DNA from: Alphaproteobacteria bacterium
GTDB taxonomy: Bacteria; Pseudomonadota; Alphaproteobacteria; Sphingomonadales; Sphingomonadaceae
Assembly: GCA_006226465.1 (NCBI GenBank)
Contig: SBHJ01000256.1
Span: forward strand, 1-42,071
Direction of reading: 5' to 3'
DNA: 42,071 bases
The stretch's first letter is position 1; each line of letters starts with the position of its first letter. The translations under genes were made by a program, and so were the position numbers. The notes under the pieces are model-generated. The model was not told where the DNA came from. It saw nothing but the letters and a program-made list of their open reading frames with translations, and made no database searches. Shown here one piece after another: positions 33,267 through 41,979 of the stretch.

Positions 33267-34811
33267 TTAGCGCCGGAACCGCGTGCTTGCAACGGACAAA
33301 GCGACCAAGGCCAGCGCGAGGGCGAGGGGCAGCAGGTTGCCGAAGCGGGCGAACGGCGTGGGCGACAGGGCCGGGGGCAGGGTGGCGTTGATCGCGCCGC
33401 CCTGATGCAGGGGAATCTGTGCGATCAGACGGCCATGGCCGTCGATCACCGCCGAAATGCCGGTCGGGGTCGATCGGATGATCGGCATTGCTTCCTCGAT
33501 CGCGCGCATTCTTGCCTGCGCCAGATGCTGGGGCGGGCCCCAGTCGCCGAACCAGGCGTCATTCGAGGGATTATAGAGGAAGGCGGGGCGATTCTGGCGG
33601 TGGATCACTTCGCCGGAGAAGATGATTTCGTAACAGATCTGCACGCCCATTTTCATCGCGGCGCGATGCGTTCCGTCCGCAGGCAGGAGCAGCGAGCGCG
33701 GGCCGGGACCGGGCCAGAAATCGGTGTCGCCGGGCACGAGGCGGGATAAGCCGAGTGGTTCGAGGAAGGCGCGCATGGGCAGATATTCGCCATAGGGGAC
33801 GAGATGTGCCTTGTCATAGCGGGCGGGCAGGCGCGCGTCGGGTGTCACCACCCACGCGCTGTTATTGGCGCCGATCAGCGTGCGGTCGGTGTAGAAGCCT
33901 TTGCCGCGATCGCGGAAATAGACTTTCGCGCCGCCGGTCATCAGCAGGTCGTGCGGGCCGAGCAGGCTGGCGACGCGGGCCAGCCACTCCGGCTCCATGT
34001 CGAGCCAGGCGGGAAGCGCTGCCTCCGGCCAGAAGACGAGGCGGGGGCGGTTCGCAGAAGAGGGACCGGTCAGTTCGGCGAGCTTGGCGAAATTCACCTG
34101 TTCCAGCGCGGCGTCATATTTTTCGTTCTGGTTGATATTGGGTTGAACCACGGTGATGGCGGTGCCGGGAGCTTCGGAAGCGCCGGGCAGGTTGGTGAAA
34201 CCCAGCACAGCGATCGCGCCGAAGGCCGCCAGCATCGGCAGACCGGTCCGCCAGCGTTTTCCTGCGAGGGCGAGCATGGCTCCGCCAGCGAGCGCGGCAA
34301 GGCCCGAAAGACCATAGGTGCCGACGATCCGTGCTGCCTGATCCACGCCGGTGCCGAGCCAGATCAGACCCAGCGGATCCCATGCAAAGCCGGTGAAGAG
34401 TGTTGCCCGGCCATATTCGCTGATGATCCAGAGCCCTGCGAACAGCGGTGCGGCGGGCAGCGCCGGGCACCGTTCCCGGGCGAGGCGCAGGGTCAGCGTT
34501 ACCAGGCCGGGCCAGACTGCAAGATAGAGGGAGAGCGCGACCACCGCGCCATATCCCAGCCAGTGCGGCATCGCATCCTGAAAGGTGAAGGCATGGGCGA
34601 TCCAGTTCAGCCCGACAGTGAAATGACCAAGGCCGAAACACCAGCCGGTAAGAAAAGCGCGCTTGCGGGTTTGGGCTTCCCCGGCCAGCCAGAGCAGCAG
34701 CGCGATGCAGGCGAGTGCGAGCGGCCAGAGCTGGAGCGGAGCAAAGCCGGTCGCCGAAAGCGCGCCCGCCAGCAGAGCGAGGAGGAGCGGGTGGCGACGC
34801 ATGGCTTCCAT
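33267..34811 (-). CDS. lnt: Apolipoprotein N-acyltransferase
   Basis: Lnt adds the third acyl chain to lipoproteins in the inner membrane. The ~514-residue protein has several N-terminal membrane segments (LLLALLAGALSATGFAPL onward) and a C-terminal nitrilase domain with the catalytic triad in WPEAALPAW (Glu), RYDKAHLVPYGEYLPM (Lys) and VQICYEIIF (Cys). A last hydrophobic segment (NLLPLALALALVALSVAS) closes it. Start ATG 34809-34811 or the one at 34802; an upstream extension would overlap the preceding gene. It follows the YqaA-family gene by 5 bp. Confidence 0.95.
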   Translation of the reverse strand: MEAMRRHPLLLALLAGALSATGFAPLQLWPLALACIALLLWLAGEAQTRKRAFLTGWCFGLGHFTVGLNWIAHAFTFQDAMPHWLGYGAVVALSLYLAVWPGLVTLTLRLARERCPALPAAPLFAGLWIISEYGRATLFTGFAWDPLGLIWLGTGVDQAARIVGTYGLSGLAALAGGAMLALAGKRWRTGLPMLAAFGAIAVLGFTNLPGASEAPGTAITVVQPNINQNEKYDAALEQVNFAKLAELTGPSSANRPRLVFWPEAALPAWLDMEPEWLARVASLLGPHDLLMTGGAKVYFRDRGKGFYTDRTLIGANNSAWVVTPDARLPARYDKAHLVPYGEYLPMRAFLEPLGLSRLVPGDTDFWPGPGPRSLLLPADGTHRAAMKMGVQICYEIIFSGEVIHRQNRPAFLYNPSNDAWFGDWGPPQHLAQARMRAIEEAMPIIRSTPTGISAVIDGHGRLIAQIPLHQGGAINATLPPALSPTPFARFGNLLPLALALALVALSVASTRFRR

Positions 34812-34816
34812 GATAA

Positions 34817-35464
34817 TCAGGATGACAGGGCAGACGCGGCCACGGGCGCGCGGGCGCAACTGTCATTCGCCTTGTCGCCTCCGCCGCCCAGCATTCCCGC
34901 GACAAGAAAGCCGCTGACCAGCAACAGAAGAAAACCGGCCGACAGCCAACCCAGATATTTCTCGATAAAAGGTTTGATCGCCGCGCCATATTTCCAGAAC
35001 AAGGCGCCCACCAGCATGAACTGGAACGCGCGGGAAAGGACGCTGGCCCAGAGGAAGGTGAACAACGACAGGCCGATGAACCCGGCGGTGATGGTGATCA
35101 GCTTGAACGGGATCGGCGTGGCCCCCTTCAACAGGATGATCTCTGCGCCATATTCGCGCAAATAGCAGGCGGCGACAGGGAATTTTTCGGAAAGCCCGAG
35201 CGCCGAGAGCATGGCTGCGCCCACGCTTTCGTACAGGAAGTGACCGATCGCATAACCGAAAAGGCCGCCGACAACCGATGCCACCGTGCAGACGAAGCCG
35301 AACCATAGCGCCCGTTCCGGCCGGGCGAGGCACATCAGGCCCAGTAGCGGGTGCGGCGGGATCGGAAAGAAGCTCGATTCCATGAAGGAGATGGCGGCGA
35401 GCCACCTGTCGGCATGACGGTGTGCGGCCTTGGCCAGCATCCATTGATAGAGGCGCGATAGCAT
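34817..35464 (-). CDS. YqaA/DedA-like membrane protein
   Basis: A 215-residue inner-membrane protein: FMESSFFPIPPHPLLGLMCL near residue 27 matches the DedA/VTT re-entrant pattern, then VASVVGGLFGYAIGHFLYES, LLKGATPIPFKLITITAGF and SRAFQFMLVGALFW. Members of this group act in lipid scramblase or transport roles; the exact substrate is unknown. I chose ATG 35462-35464 (MLSRLYQ), where conservation begins; the 47-residue upstream extension is unlikely. It is probably co-transcribed with lnt. Confidence 0.88.
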   Translation of the reverse strand: MLSRLYQWMLAKAAHRHADRWLAAISFMESSFFPIPPHPLLGLMCLARPERALWFGFVCTVASVVGGLFGYAIGHFLYESVGAAMLSALGLSEKFPVAACYLREYGAEIILLKGATPIPFKLITITAGFIGLSLFTFLWASVLSRAFQFMLVGALFWKYGAAIKPFIEKYLGWLSAGFLLLLVSGFLVAGMLGGGGDKANDSCARAPVAASALSS

Positions 35465-35816
35465 CGGTCGGGGAGGTAGCCGAAATGCTCCGGGGAGGCC
35501 AGAGGCGAATTGTGGCAGTGGGCAGGGAATTTTCGTCGGCGGGTCCCATGCCCTTGCAAGGGCAGGGTGGGGACGGAAATTGACTTGGCCCTGCCGGGAT
35601 GACATCTTCTTTCCATAATGATCGGTCTTGTAACCCTTTCGCGCTCCACCCTTCGTGGCGGTCAGCTTCTCGCCGGCATCTAGCCCCCGGGACCGGTGCG
35701 TTGCAGCCCGGGACCGGGGGCGAACGCGAAGAACCCTATGTGAAGCAAAACAGGCGGCCCGCCCGATTTACTGGAACGGGCCGGACCGAAAACACAAAAG
35801 AGAGGAAATCCGTACC
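35465..35816. other. Divergent promoter region of yqaA-like and rnk-like genes
   Basis: 352 bp without genes between divergent genes. It holds an 8-bp GC inverted repeat (GCCCCCGG 35683-35690, CCGGGGGC 35714-35721) whose inner part also repeats CCGGGACCGG-like words. Promoters for both sides must be here; I cannot place them reliably. Confidence 0.5.
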
Positions 35817-36218
35817 ATGCATAATCATGCGACGGCTGCCCGCCCGCCCATCCACATGATCGACCGGGAGGCGGATGCGCTGGCTGGCCTTGCGCTCGAA
35901 GCCGAAGCACGCTTGCCGCAGGTCAGCGCTTTGCTGCTTGATGAGATTTCGCGTGCCCATATTCATGGCGAAGGGAAAATTCCCGAAGATGTCGTCACCA
36001 TGATGGCGAGTGCCGAATTTATCGATGAGGCGACGGGCGCCAGCCGGACGATTCAACTGGTCTATCCGCGCGACGCGGATATCTCTTCGGGACGGGTTTC
36101 GATATTGACGCTGGTGGGTGCCGGACTGATCGGCCTGCGGGAAGGGCAGTCGATCCGCTGGCCGGATCGTAGCGGCCGGGAACGGATGCTGTCCGTCGTC
36201 AAGGTCCGGCGCGACTGA
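35817..36218 (+). CDS. Rnk-like (GreA/GreB C-terminal domain) regulator
   Basis: A 133-residue protein of the 'regulator of nucleoside diphosphate kinase' (Rnk) group: a helical start (DREADALAGLALEAEARLP, LLLDEISRAH) then a GreA/B-type C-terminal domain (RTIQLVYPRDADISSGRVSI, TLVGAGLIGLREGQSI). Such proteins bind RNA polymerase near the secondary channel. Start ATG 35817 follows AGAGGAAA; an upstream extension is not conserved. Its stop TGA shares a base with the ATG of the histidine kinase gene, so their translation is coupled. Confidence 0.88.
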   Translation: MHNHATAARPPIHMIDREADALAGLALEAEARLPQVSALLLDEISRAHIHGEGKIPEDVVTMMASAEFIDEATGASRTIQLVYPRDADISSGRVSILTLVGAGLIGLREGQSIRWPDRSGRERMLSVVKVRRD

Positions 36219-37540
36219 TGGTGCCGGAGGGCAGAGCAGGGGCGATCCTGTCGCACCTGCGTTCGCACCGCCTTGCGGGTTATGCGATGGTGCTGATCCT
36301 GATTATCGGCACGGTAGAGGTGATCGCGAGCGTCCTGTTCTATGAGGCGATCGATCGGCAGGCGCTGCGCGAGGACCATGCGCGGCGCGTTGCCGAATTG
36401 CTGGTGGTCAGCGACCGGGTTCATCGGCTGGCGCCCGGCGATACCGCCGCGACCATGACGACGCATCATCTGGATGCGGCCACAGCGACGGCGCCGGCCA
36501 TCGTCCGATCCGGTGCGGCGGATGAAATTACCGAAATCCACGACCATATATTGAGGTGGGAACCGGAGCTGGCCCGGCGTTCGCTGGCCCTCGATGTCGA
36601 GCGCGGATCGGACGGTGGGCGCGATCTGGTGGGATCGATGCGTCTGGGCGACGGAATATGGCTGAATTTCCGGTCGCGCGATCTGTCGACCGGCTGGCCG
36701 ATCGTGCTCAGGGCGACGGCGATGACGTTACTTATCACGGTGATCTGCCTTGCCATCGGGTTTTACGCGCTGCGTTTGCTGACCGAGCCATTGCGCAGGC
36801 TGTCCGCGGCGGCGGCGGAGATGGGGCATGGCCATATGGTGCGGTTGCGCGAAGCCGGTCCCTCCGATTTGCGGGAGCTTGCCCGCTCCTTCAACGATAT
36901 GCAGGCCCGGATCGAAGGATTGACTGATGATCAGGCGCGGACCTTCGAGGCGATCAGCCATGATCTGCGTACGCCGCTCAGCCGTCTCAAACTGGCCTCG
37001 GATTTCGTCGCGGAAGGAGAGGTGGCGAAGATCGTCAGTTCCAGCGCCGACGAGATGGAAGCGATGTTACGTTCGCTTCAGCGGTTTCTTTATGCGCAGC
37101 ATCTGGAGTGTGACCCCGAACCGGTCGACCTGACCGCAGCGACTCGGGATCTGCTGGCACCCTTTGGCGAGCGCGCGAAATTAAAGGCCCCTGCGCGCGT
37201 TGAAGTGACGACGTGGCGGGAGCCGTTGTTGCTGGCGCTTCAGCCGCTGGTGGAAAATGCGCTTCATTATGGGAATCGGGCCGATCTGCGTATCGCTTCG
37301 GCGGGTGAGGACTGGACGATCGAGATCGCCGATGACGGGCCGGGTATTCCAGAGGATTGCTTCGAGAAGATATTGGACCCGTTTTTCCGCCTCGACAGTG
37401 CGCGGGCCCGGGATACTGCCGGTTTCGGGCTGGGTATACCCACCGCGCACCGGTTGCTGGAGCGCTTCGGTGGTAAGCTGGAATTCCGCAACGGTACGAT
37501 GGGCGGGCTGATTGCCCGGGTGACGGTGCCAAGGGGGTAA
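36218..37540 (+). CDS. Orphan sensor histidine kinase
   Basis: A 440-residue membrane histidine kinase: first membrane segment ~20-44, periplasmic sensor ~45-165, second segment ~166-190, HAMP (LRLLTEPLRRLSAAAAEMG), HisKA with the phosphorylated His in AISHDLRTPLSRLK (H248), then the ATPase domain with N-box PLVENALHYG, G1 DDGPGIPED and G2 GFGLGIPTAH. All needed motifs are there. No response regulator gene is next to it; instead it is fused in translation to an Rnk-like gene by a 1-base overlap. The ligand is unknown. Confidence 0.92.
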   Translation: MVPEGRAGAILSHLRSHRLAGYAMVLILIIGTVEVIASVLFYEAIDRQALREDHARRVAELLVVSDRVHRLAPGDTAATMTTHHLDAATATAPAIVRSGAADEITEIHDHILRWEPELARRSLALDVERGSDGGRDLVGSMRLGDGIWLNFRSRDLSTGWPIVLRATAMTLLITVICLAIGFYALRLLTEPLRRLSAAAAEMGHGHMVRLREAGPSDLRELARSFNDMQARIEGLTDDQARTFEAISHDLRTPLSRLKLASDFVAEGEVAKIVSSSADEMEAMLRSLQRFLYAQHLECDPEPVDLTAATRDLLAPFGERAKLKAPARVEVTTWREPLLLALQPLVENALHYGNRADLRIASAGEDWTIEIADDGPGIPEDCFEKILDPFFRLDSARARDTAGFGLGIPTAHRLLERFGGKLEFRNGTMGGLIARVTVPRG

Positions 37541-37688
37541 GGGGCTGCCCGGTAATGCGCCGGGGCGAGGGGCGCGCTGCCCGGTCCTCTGCCTGACCTA
37601 CCGACTTTGGTCGAATTGCGCCCTGCGTTGAAAAGGGGGATAATGAAGCGCAAAATAGATCAGCGTTAGTAGAGACGTCAGGTGAACC

Positions 37689-39563
37689 ATGGATAAACAT
37701 AAGGGCTACGACCGCGCCTATCAGGAGAGCATGAACGACCCGGAAGCCTTCTGGCTTGATGCGGCGACTTCGGTGGAGTGGGACGTGCCGCCCGCGCGGG
37801 CCTGGACGGAGGGAGCGGGCTGGTTTGCGGGCGCCATGCTCAACACCTGCCATAATGCGGTGGATCGCCATGTCGCGGCCGGGAACGGCGCCCGCGCGGC
37901 GGTCATCTACGAAAGCCCGGTGACCGGGCAGGCCCGCACCTATAGCTATGTCGAGTTACGGGATCAGGTGGCCGTTACGGCGGGCATGCTTGCGAAGCTG
38001 GGCGTGGTGAAGGGGGACCGCGTCGTCATCTATATGCCGATGATCCCCGAAACATTGTTCGCGATGCTGGCCTGCGCGCGGCTGGGGGCGATCCATTCAG
38101 TGGTGTTCGGCGGTTTCGCGGCGCCCGAGCTGGCCAAGCGTATCGACGACGCGCAGCCGAAGGTTGTGCTCACCGCATCCTGCGGGATAGAGGGGCAGAA
38201 GGTGTTGCCTTACAAGCCGCTGGTCGATCATGCGCTGGAGATTGCCGGGCATAAGGTTGATCATGTCATATTGTGGCAGCGGCCGCAGGCACAGGCCGAG
38301 CTGATCGCGCCGCGGGACCTTGACTGGGCGGAACAGGTGGCGGTGGCGGAGCCTGCCGGATGCGTGCCGGTGGCGGCGACCGACCCGCTTTATATTCTCT
38401 ACACTTCCGGCACCACGGGCACGCCCAAGGGGGTGGTGCGCGACAATGGCGGGCATGCGGTGGCGCTGTGCTGGTCCATGGCGAATATTTATGGGGCGAA
38501 GCCGGGGGAGGTATTCTGGGCCGCGTCCGATGTTGGATGGGTCGTCGGGCATAGCTATATCGTTTATGCGCCTTTGCTGGCGGGCTGCACGACAGTGCTG
38601 TTCGAGGGCAAGCCGGTGGGCACGCCGGATGCGGGCACATTCTGGCGGACCATTGCCGCGCATGATGTCGATATTTTCTTTACCGCGCCGACAGCGATTC
38701 GTGCGATCCGCAAGGAGGACCCGGAGGGCCGGTTCATCAGCGAGATCGGCACCGGCAAGTTGCGCGCGATGTTCCTTGCCGGGGAACGGGCCGATCCGGA
38801 AACCATTCACTGGGCCGAGGATCAGCTCGACATGCCGGTGATCGACCATTGGTGGCAGACGGAACTGGGCTGGGCGGGGCTGGCGACCTGTTTCGGCCTG
38901 GGCGACACGCGCCGCAAGGCGGGGAGCGCCGGTTTTCCGGTGCCGGGCTATCGTTTCGAAATATTGGACGAAAATGGTCATTCCGTTCCGAACGGCCAAT
39001 CGGGCAGCGTTACCGTCAAGCTGCCGCTGGCGCCGGGCAATTATGCCAGCCTGTGGAACAATCCCGCCGGTTATGCCAAGGCGTTCGAGACGTTCGAAGG
39101 CTATTATGAAACCGGCGATGCCGGGCATATCGACGCGGACGGCTTCGTCAACATCATGGGGCGGACCGACGATATCATCAATGTCGCGGGCCATCGCCTG
39201 TCCACCGGGCAGATGGAGCAGATCGTCGCCACCCATCCGGCCGTTGCCGAAGGCGCGGTGATCGGCGTCGACGATGTGTTGAAGGGCATGATTCCGATGG
39301 CGTTCGTGGTGCTGAAGGCCGGTCAGTCCGGTCATGCCGCGATGGAGAAGGAAATCGTCGCATTGGTGCGGGACGAACTGGGGCCGGTCGCCGCATTGAA
39401 GCAGGTGCATGTCGTCGATGCGTTGCCCAAGACGCGATCGGGCAAGATATTGCGGGCGACGTTGCGCAAGATCGCCAATGGCGAGGATGTCGCCACTCCG
39501 CCGACCATCGAAAACCCCGATGTGTTGCGGCAGATACGGGAATTATTTCCCGTGGCGGCATGA
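37689..39563 (+). CDS. prpE: Propionyl-CoA synthetase / acyl-CoA synthetase (PrpE-type)
   Basis: AMP-forming ligase that turns propionate (or acetate) into its CoA ester. The 624-residue protein has YDRAYQESMNDPEAFW at the start, the AMP loop YTSGTTGTPKGVVRD (~237-251), WWQTELGW, YYETGDAGHIDADGF, GRTDDIINVAGHRLSTG and the acylation-controlled lysine in PKTRSGKILR (~580-590). DNGGHAVAL after the P-loop and the overall length favour PrpE over acetyl-CoA synthetase, but the exact acid is not certain. It stands alone, with a terminator 97 bp later. Confidence 0.9.
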   Translation: MDKHKGYDRAYQESMNDPEAFWLDAATSVEWDVPPARAWTEGAGWFAGAMLNTCHNAVDRHVAAGNGARAAVIYESPVTGQARTYSYVELRDQVAVTAGMLAKLGVVKGDRVVIYMPMIPETLFAMLACARLGAIHSVVFGGFAAPELAKRIDDAQPKVVLTASCGIEGQKVLPYKPLVDHALEIAGHKVDHVILWQRPQAQAELIAPRDLDWAEQVAVAEPAGCVPVAATDPLYILYTSGTTGTPKGVVRDNGGHAVALCWSMANIYGAKPGEVFWAASDVGWVVGHSYIVYAPLLAGCTTVLFEGKPVGTPDAGTFWRTIAAHDVDIFFTAPTAIRAIRKEDPEGRFISEIGTGKLRAMFLAGERADPETIHWAEDQLDMPVIDHWWQTELGWAGLATCFGLGDTRRKAGSAGFPVPGYRFEILDENGHSVPNGQSGSVTVKLPLAPGNYASLWNNPAGYAKAFETFEGYYETGDAGHIDADGFVNIMGRTDDIINVAGHRLSTGQMEQIVATHPAVAEGAVIGVDDVLKGMIPMAFVVLKAGQSGHAAMEKEIVALVRDELGPVAALKQVHVVDALPKTRSGKILRATLRKIANGEDVATPPTIENPDVLRQIRELFPVAA

Positions 39564-39659
39564 GAAAATGTTCCTATTTGGTTATTTTATATTGACATCG
39601 TGACGCTCATTCGGTACATAAGGGCATAGTCGGAAAATGTGAGTCGCACCGATGCGGTG

Positions 39660-39701
39660 CAAAGAGAAAGGGCTGACCTTCGGGTCGGCCCTTTCTCTTT
39701 G
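39660..39701. terminator. Strong hairpin terminator between prpE and the GTA genes
   Basis: A 19-bp stem (39660-39678 and 39683-39701) with a TTCG tetraloop and one G-T pair. The stem base is AAAGAGAAA/TTTCTCTTT, so both strands end in an A- or T-rich arm and it could act in either direction. It isolates the GTA cluster from prpE. Confidence 0.85.
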
Positions 39702-39727
39702 CCGGCGGGTGCGGAACCGGAGGCAAG

Positions 39728-40654
39728 ATGGCGCGGGTGGGACAGGGCGCGGGAATTGAGGACGTATTCGGCGCGGCAGTGCCTGGGGGCGAGGGAGGCG
39801 GTGGTGACAAGGTCAGCGTGCCTGTGCCTTCCTCTCAGGGGCTGGTGTTGGGCCGGGGCCGGGGGGCGGATGGCGATCCGGCCCGGCCGCAGCGGCGCAA
39901 GACGCCGAAACATGGCTGGACGCAGCGGCGGCGGGCGCGGTTTCTGGAGACGCTGAAGGCGACCTGTAATGTCAAGGAAGCCTGCAAGGTCGTTAATATG
40001 GGTCTGTCTGGCGCTTATGAGCTGCGCAAGCGCGATCCGGGGTTTGCGGCCGAATGGGCCGAGGCGCTGGAGCAAGGCTATGCCGAACTGGAGATGTTGT
40101 TGCTGCGGCAATCCATTCACGGCAGCGAAACCACCGAAACCATCGATGATGGCGGTGGGAGCGGGCGCAGGCGCACCAAGACGGTGCACAGCTATCCCCA
40201 CGCGATCGCGCTGCGCCTGTTGTTCGCGCACAAGGGTGCGGTCGATGCGTTTCGCGACGAGAAGGGTATCGACCGCCCCGGCAGCGATGCAGTGCGCGAG
40301 GAAATTCAGCGGCGGATCGATGCGGTGCGGGAGCGGACATCGGACAGGGACGATTGCGGCCCGGGCGCAGCGGGGGGGCATAGCGCTGGGCGCGCTGTGG
40401 GCATGGAGGCAGGCCGGGAAGGCGGCGATGGCGGGTTCCCGGCTCAGCAATGGGGTGATGAGGCGGATCGGGACTGCCATGGCGGAGGGCGCGAAGACGG
40501 CCGCCGCGAGCAGGAGAGCCGCGGCGATTGGGGGCATGGCTCCGTGACCACGCCCCTGCACGGAGAGCAGGGTGTGGGTGAAAAGGGGCCGGATGAGGAG
40601 GGGGCCGAGCGGGAGCGGCCGATGGGGAATAGCAGGCGAGATGAGGATGCATGA
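39728..40654 (+). CDS. GTA small terminase-like protein (gene 1)
   Basis: The first ~200 residues look like the protein encoded just upstream of the GTA large terminase in sphingomonads: KTPKHGWTQRRRARFLETL, then a helix-turn-helix (CNVKEACKVVNMGLSGAYEL, about 79-98), and EALEQGYAELEMLLLRQSIH. It probably recognises DNA for packaging. From about residue 205 the frame becomes Gly/Glu/Arg-rich without hydrophobic residues, right after a G7 run (40372-40378). One base fewer there would give a different, Ala-rich end stopping at 40547. Against that, the present frame ends with an ATGA overlap to the terminase. The C-terminus is therefore uncertain. Confidence 0.72.
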   Translation: MARVGQGAGIEDVFGAAVPGGEGGGGDKVSVPVPSSQGLVLGRGRGADGDPARPQRRKTPKHGWTQRRRARFLETLKATCNVKEACKVVNMGLSGAYELRKRDPGFAAEWAEALEQGYAELEMLLLRQSIHGSETTETIDDGGGSGRRRTKTVHSYPHAIALRLLFAHKGAVDAFRDEKGIDRPGSDAVREEIQRRIDAVRERTSDRDDCGPGAAGGHSAGRAVGMEAGREGGDGGFPAQQWGDEADRDCHGGGREDGRREQESRGDWGHGSVTTPLHGEQGVGEKGPDEEGAERERPMGNSRRDEDA

Positions 40655-41979
40655 GCCGGTCGCAATGGGAGGAACTGGCGGACTGGCCGCCGGAGAAGCT
40701 CGTCGCGTTGCTCGATCAACTCGGCGAGGTCGGGCGTGCGACCTTGCTGCACGACTGGGCGGTCCATGCGCGGCCCGAGCAGCTGCCGCCGCCGGGACAC
40801 TGGCGCATCTGGCTGATGATGGCGGGGCGTGGATTCGGCAAGACCCGTGCGGGGGCGGAATGGGTGCGATCGGTCGCGGAGCGGGACGGCAAGGCGCGCA
40901 TCGCGCTGGTGGGAGCGAGCCTGCAGGAAGCACGCGCCGTGATGGTGGAAGGCGAGAGCGGGCTGCTGGCCATTGCGCCCTGGTGGGACCGGCCGGTCTG
41001 GCATCCGGCGCTGCGGCGGCTGATCTGGAAATCGGGGGCTCAGGCGATGCTGTTCGGTGCGGCGGACCCGGAATCGCTGCGCGGACCGCAATTTACCCAT
41101 GGCTGGGCCGATGAACTCGCCAAATGGCCCTATGCGGAAGGGGCGTGGGACAATCTGATGCTGGGAATGCGTCTGGGCACCTTCCCGCGCGTGCTGGTGA
41201 CGACCACGCCACGCCCGGTGCCGCTGTTGCGGCGGCTGGTCGGGCAAGGGGGCGTGGTGCTGACGCGCGGGGGTACGCGGGATAATCGGGCGCATCTTTC
41301 TGCCGCTTTTCTGGAGGCGATGGAGCGTGATTATGGTGGCACCGCGCTGGGGCGGCAGGAACTGGACGGCGAATTGATCGAAGAGCCGGAAGGGGCGTTG
41401 TGGACGCGCGCGCTGATCGAGCGGTGCCGGGTCCGGCCCGGAGGATGGGCGCAAGATAGGGAGGGCGCGCTGGTCCGGGTGGTGGTGGCGGTCGATCCGC
41501 CTGCGAGCAGCCATGGCGATGCGTGCGGGATCGTCGCCGCCGGGCTGGGCGGAGACGGTCGCGCCTATGTGCTGGAAGACGGATCGATTGCGGGAGCGAG
41601 CCCGGAACGCTGGGCGGCGCGGGTGGCGGCGCTGGCGATGCGTCTCGGTGCCGAACGGGTCGTGGCCGAAGCCAATAATGGCGGGGACATGGTGGCGAGC
41701 GTGTTGCGCGCGGCGCAGGCCGGGTTGCCGGTGAAGCTGGTCCATGCGAGCCGGGGCAAAAGCGCCCGCGCCGAACCGGTCGCAGCGCTGTATGAGCGGG
41801 ACAGGGTCGCCCATATCGGGGCTTTTCCTGAGCTGGAGGACCAGATGTGCGGGATGATGATTGGCGGCGAATATTGCGGGCCGGGGCGGTCGCCCGACCG
41901 GGCCGATGCCCTGATATGGGCGTTGGCCGAGCTGATGCTGGGTAGCAGGCAGGGGCAGCGGATCAGCAGTCTTTTTTAG
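40651..41979 (+). CDS. GTA large terminase (DNA-packaging ATPase-nuclease)
   Basis: The 442-residue protein matches the RcGTA gene 2 type of terminase, which fills GTA heads with host DNA. It has Walker A in MMAGRGFGKTRAGAEW (~56-71), GPQFTHGWADELAKW (Walker B region, ~145-159), the coupling motif VTTTPRP, and the RNase H-like nuclease with VAVDPPASSHGD, ERVVAEANNGGDMV and SPDRADALIWALAELM. It begins 4 bp inside the preceding gene. The last residues (SRQGQRISSLF) are plausible but the DNA after the stop does not lead into a portal gene within the window. Confidence 0.92.
   Translation: MSRSQWEELADWPPEKLVALLDQLGEVGRATLLHDWAVHARPEQLPPPGHWRIWLMMAGRGFGKTRAGAEWVRSVAERDGKARIALVGASLQEARAVMVEGESGLLAIAPWWDRPVWHPALRRLIWKSGAQAMLFGAADPESLRGPQFTHGWADELAKWPYAEGAWDNLMLGMRLGTFPRVLVTTTPRPVPLLRRLVGQGGVVLTRGGTRDNRAHLSAAFLEAMERDYGGTALGRQELDGELIEEPEGALWTRALIERCRVRPGGWAQDREGALVRVVVAVDPPASSHGDACGIVAAGLGGDGRAYVLEDGSIAGASPERWAARVAALAMRLGAERVVAEANNGGDMVASVLRAAQAGLPVKLVHASRGKSARAEPVAALYERDRVAHIGAFPELEDQMCGMMIGGEYCGPGRSPDRADALIWALAELMLGSRQGQRISSLF

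Noticed and set aside
38097-39410. 437-codon minus-strand frame opposite prpE
   Set aside because: Antisense of a complete, well-conserved acyl-CoA synthetase; no domain.
39587-40933. 448-codon minus-strand frame opposite the GTA genes, with a signal-peptide-like stretch
   Set aside because: It is antisense to the clear small and large terminase genes; Pro/Ala/Arg-rich content is what the complement of this GC-rich coding DNA yields.
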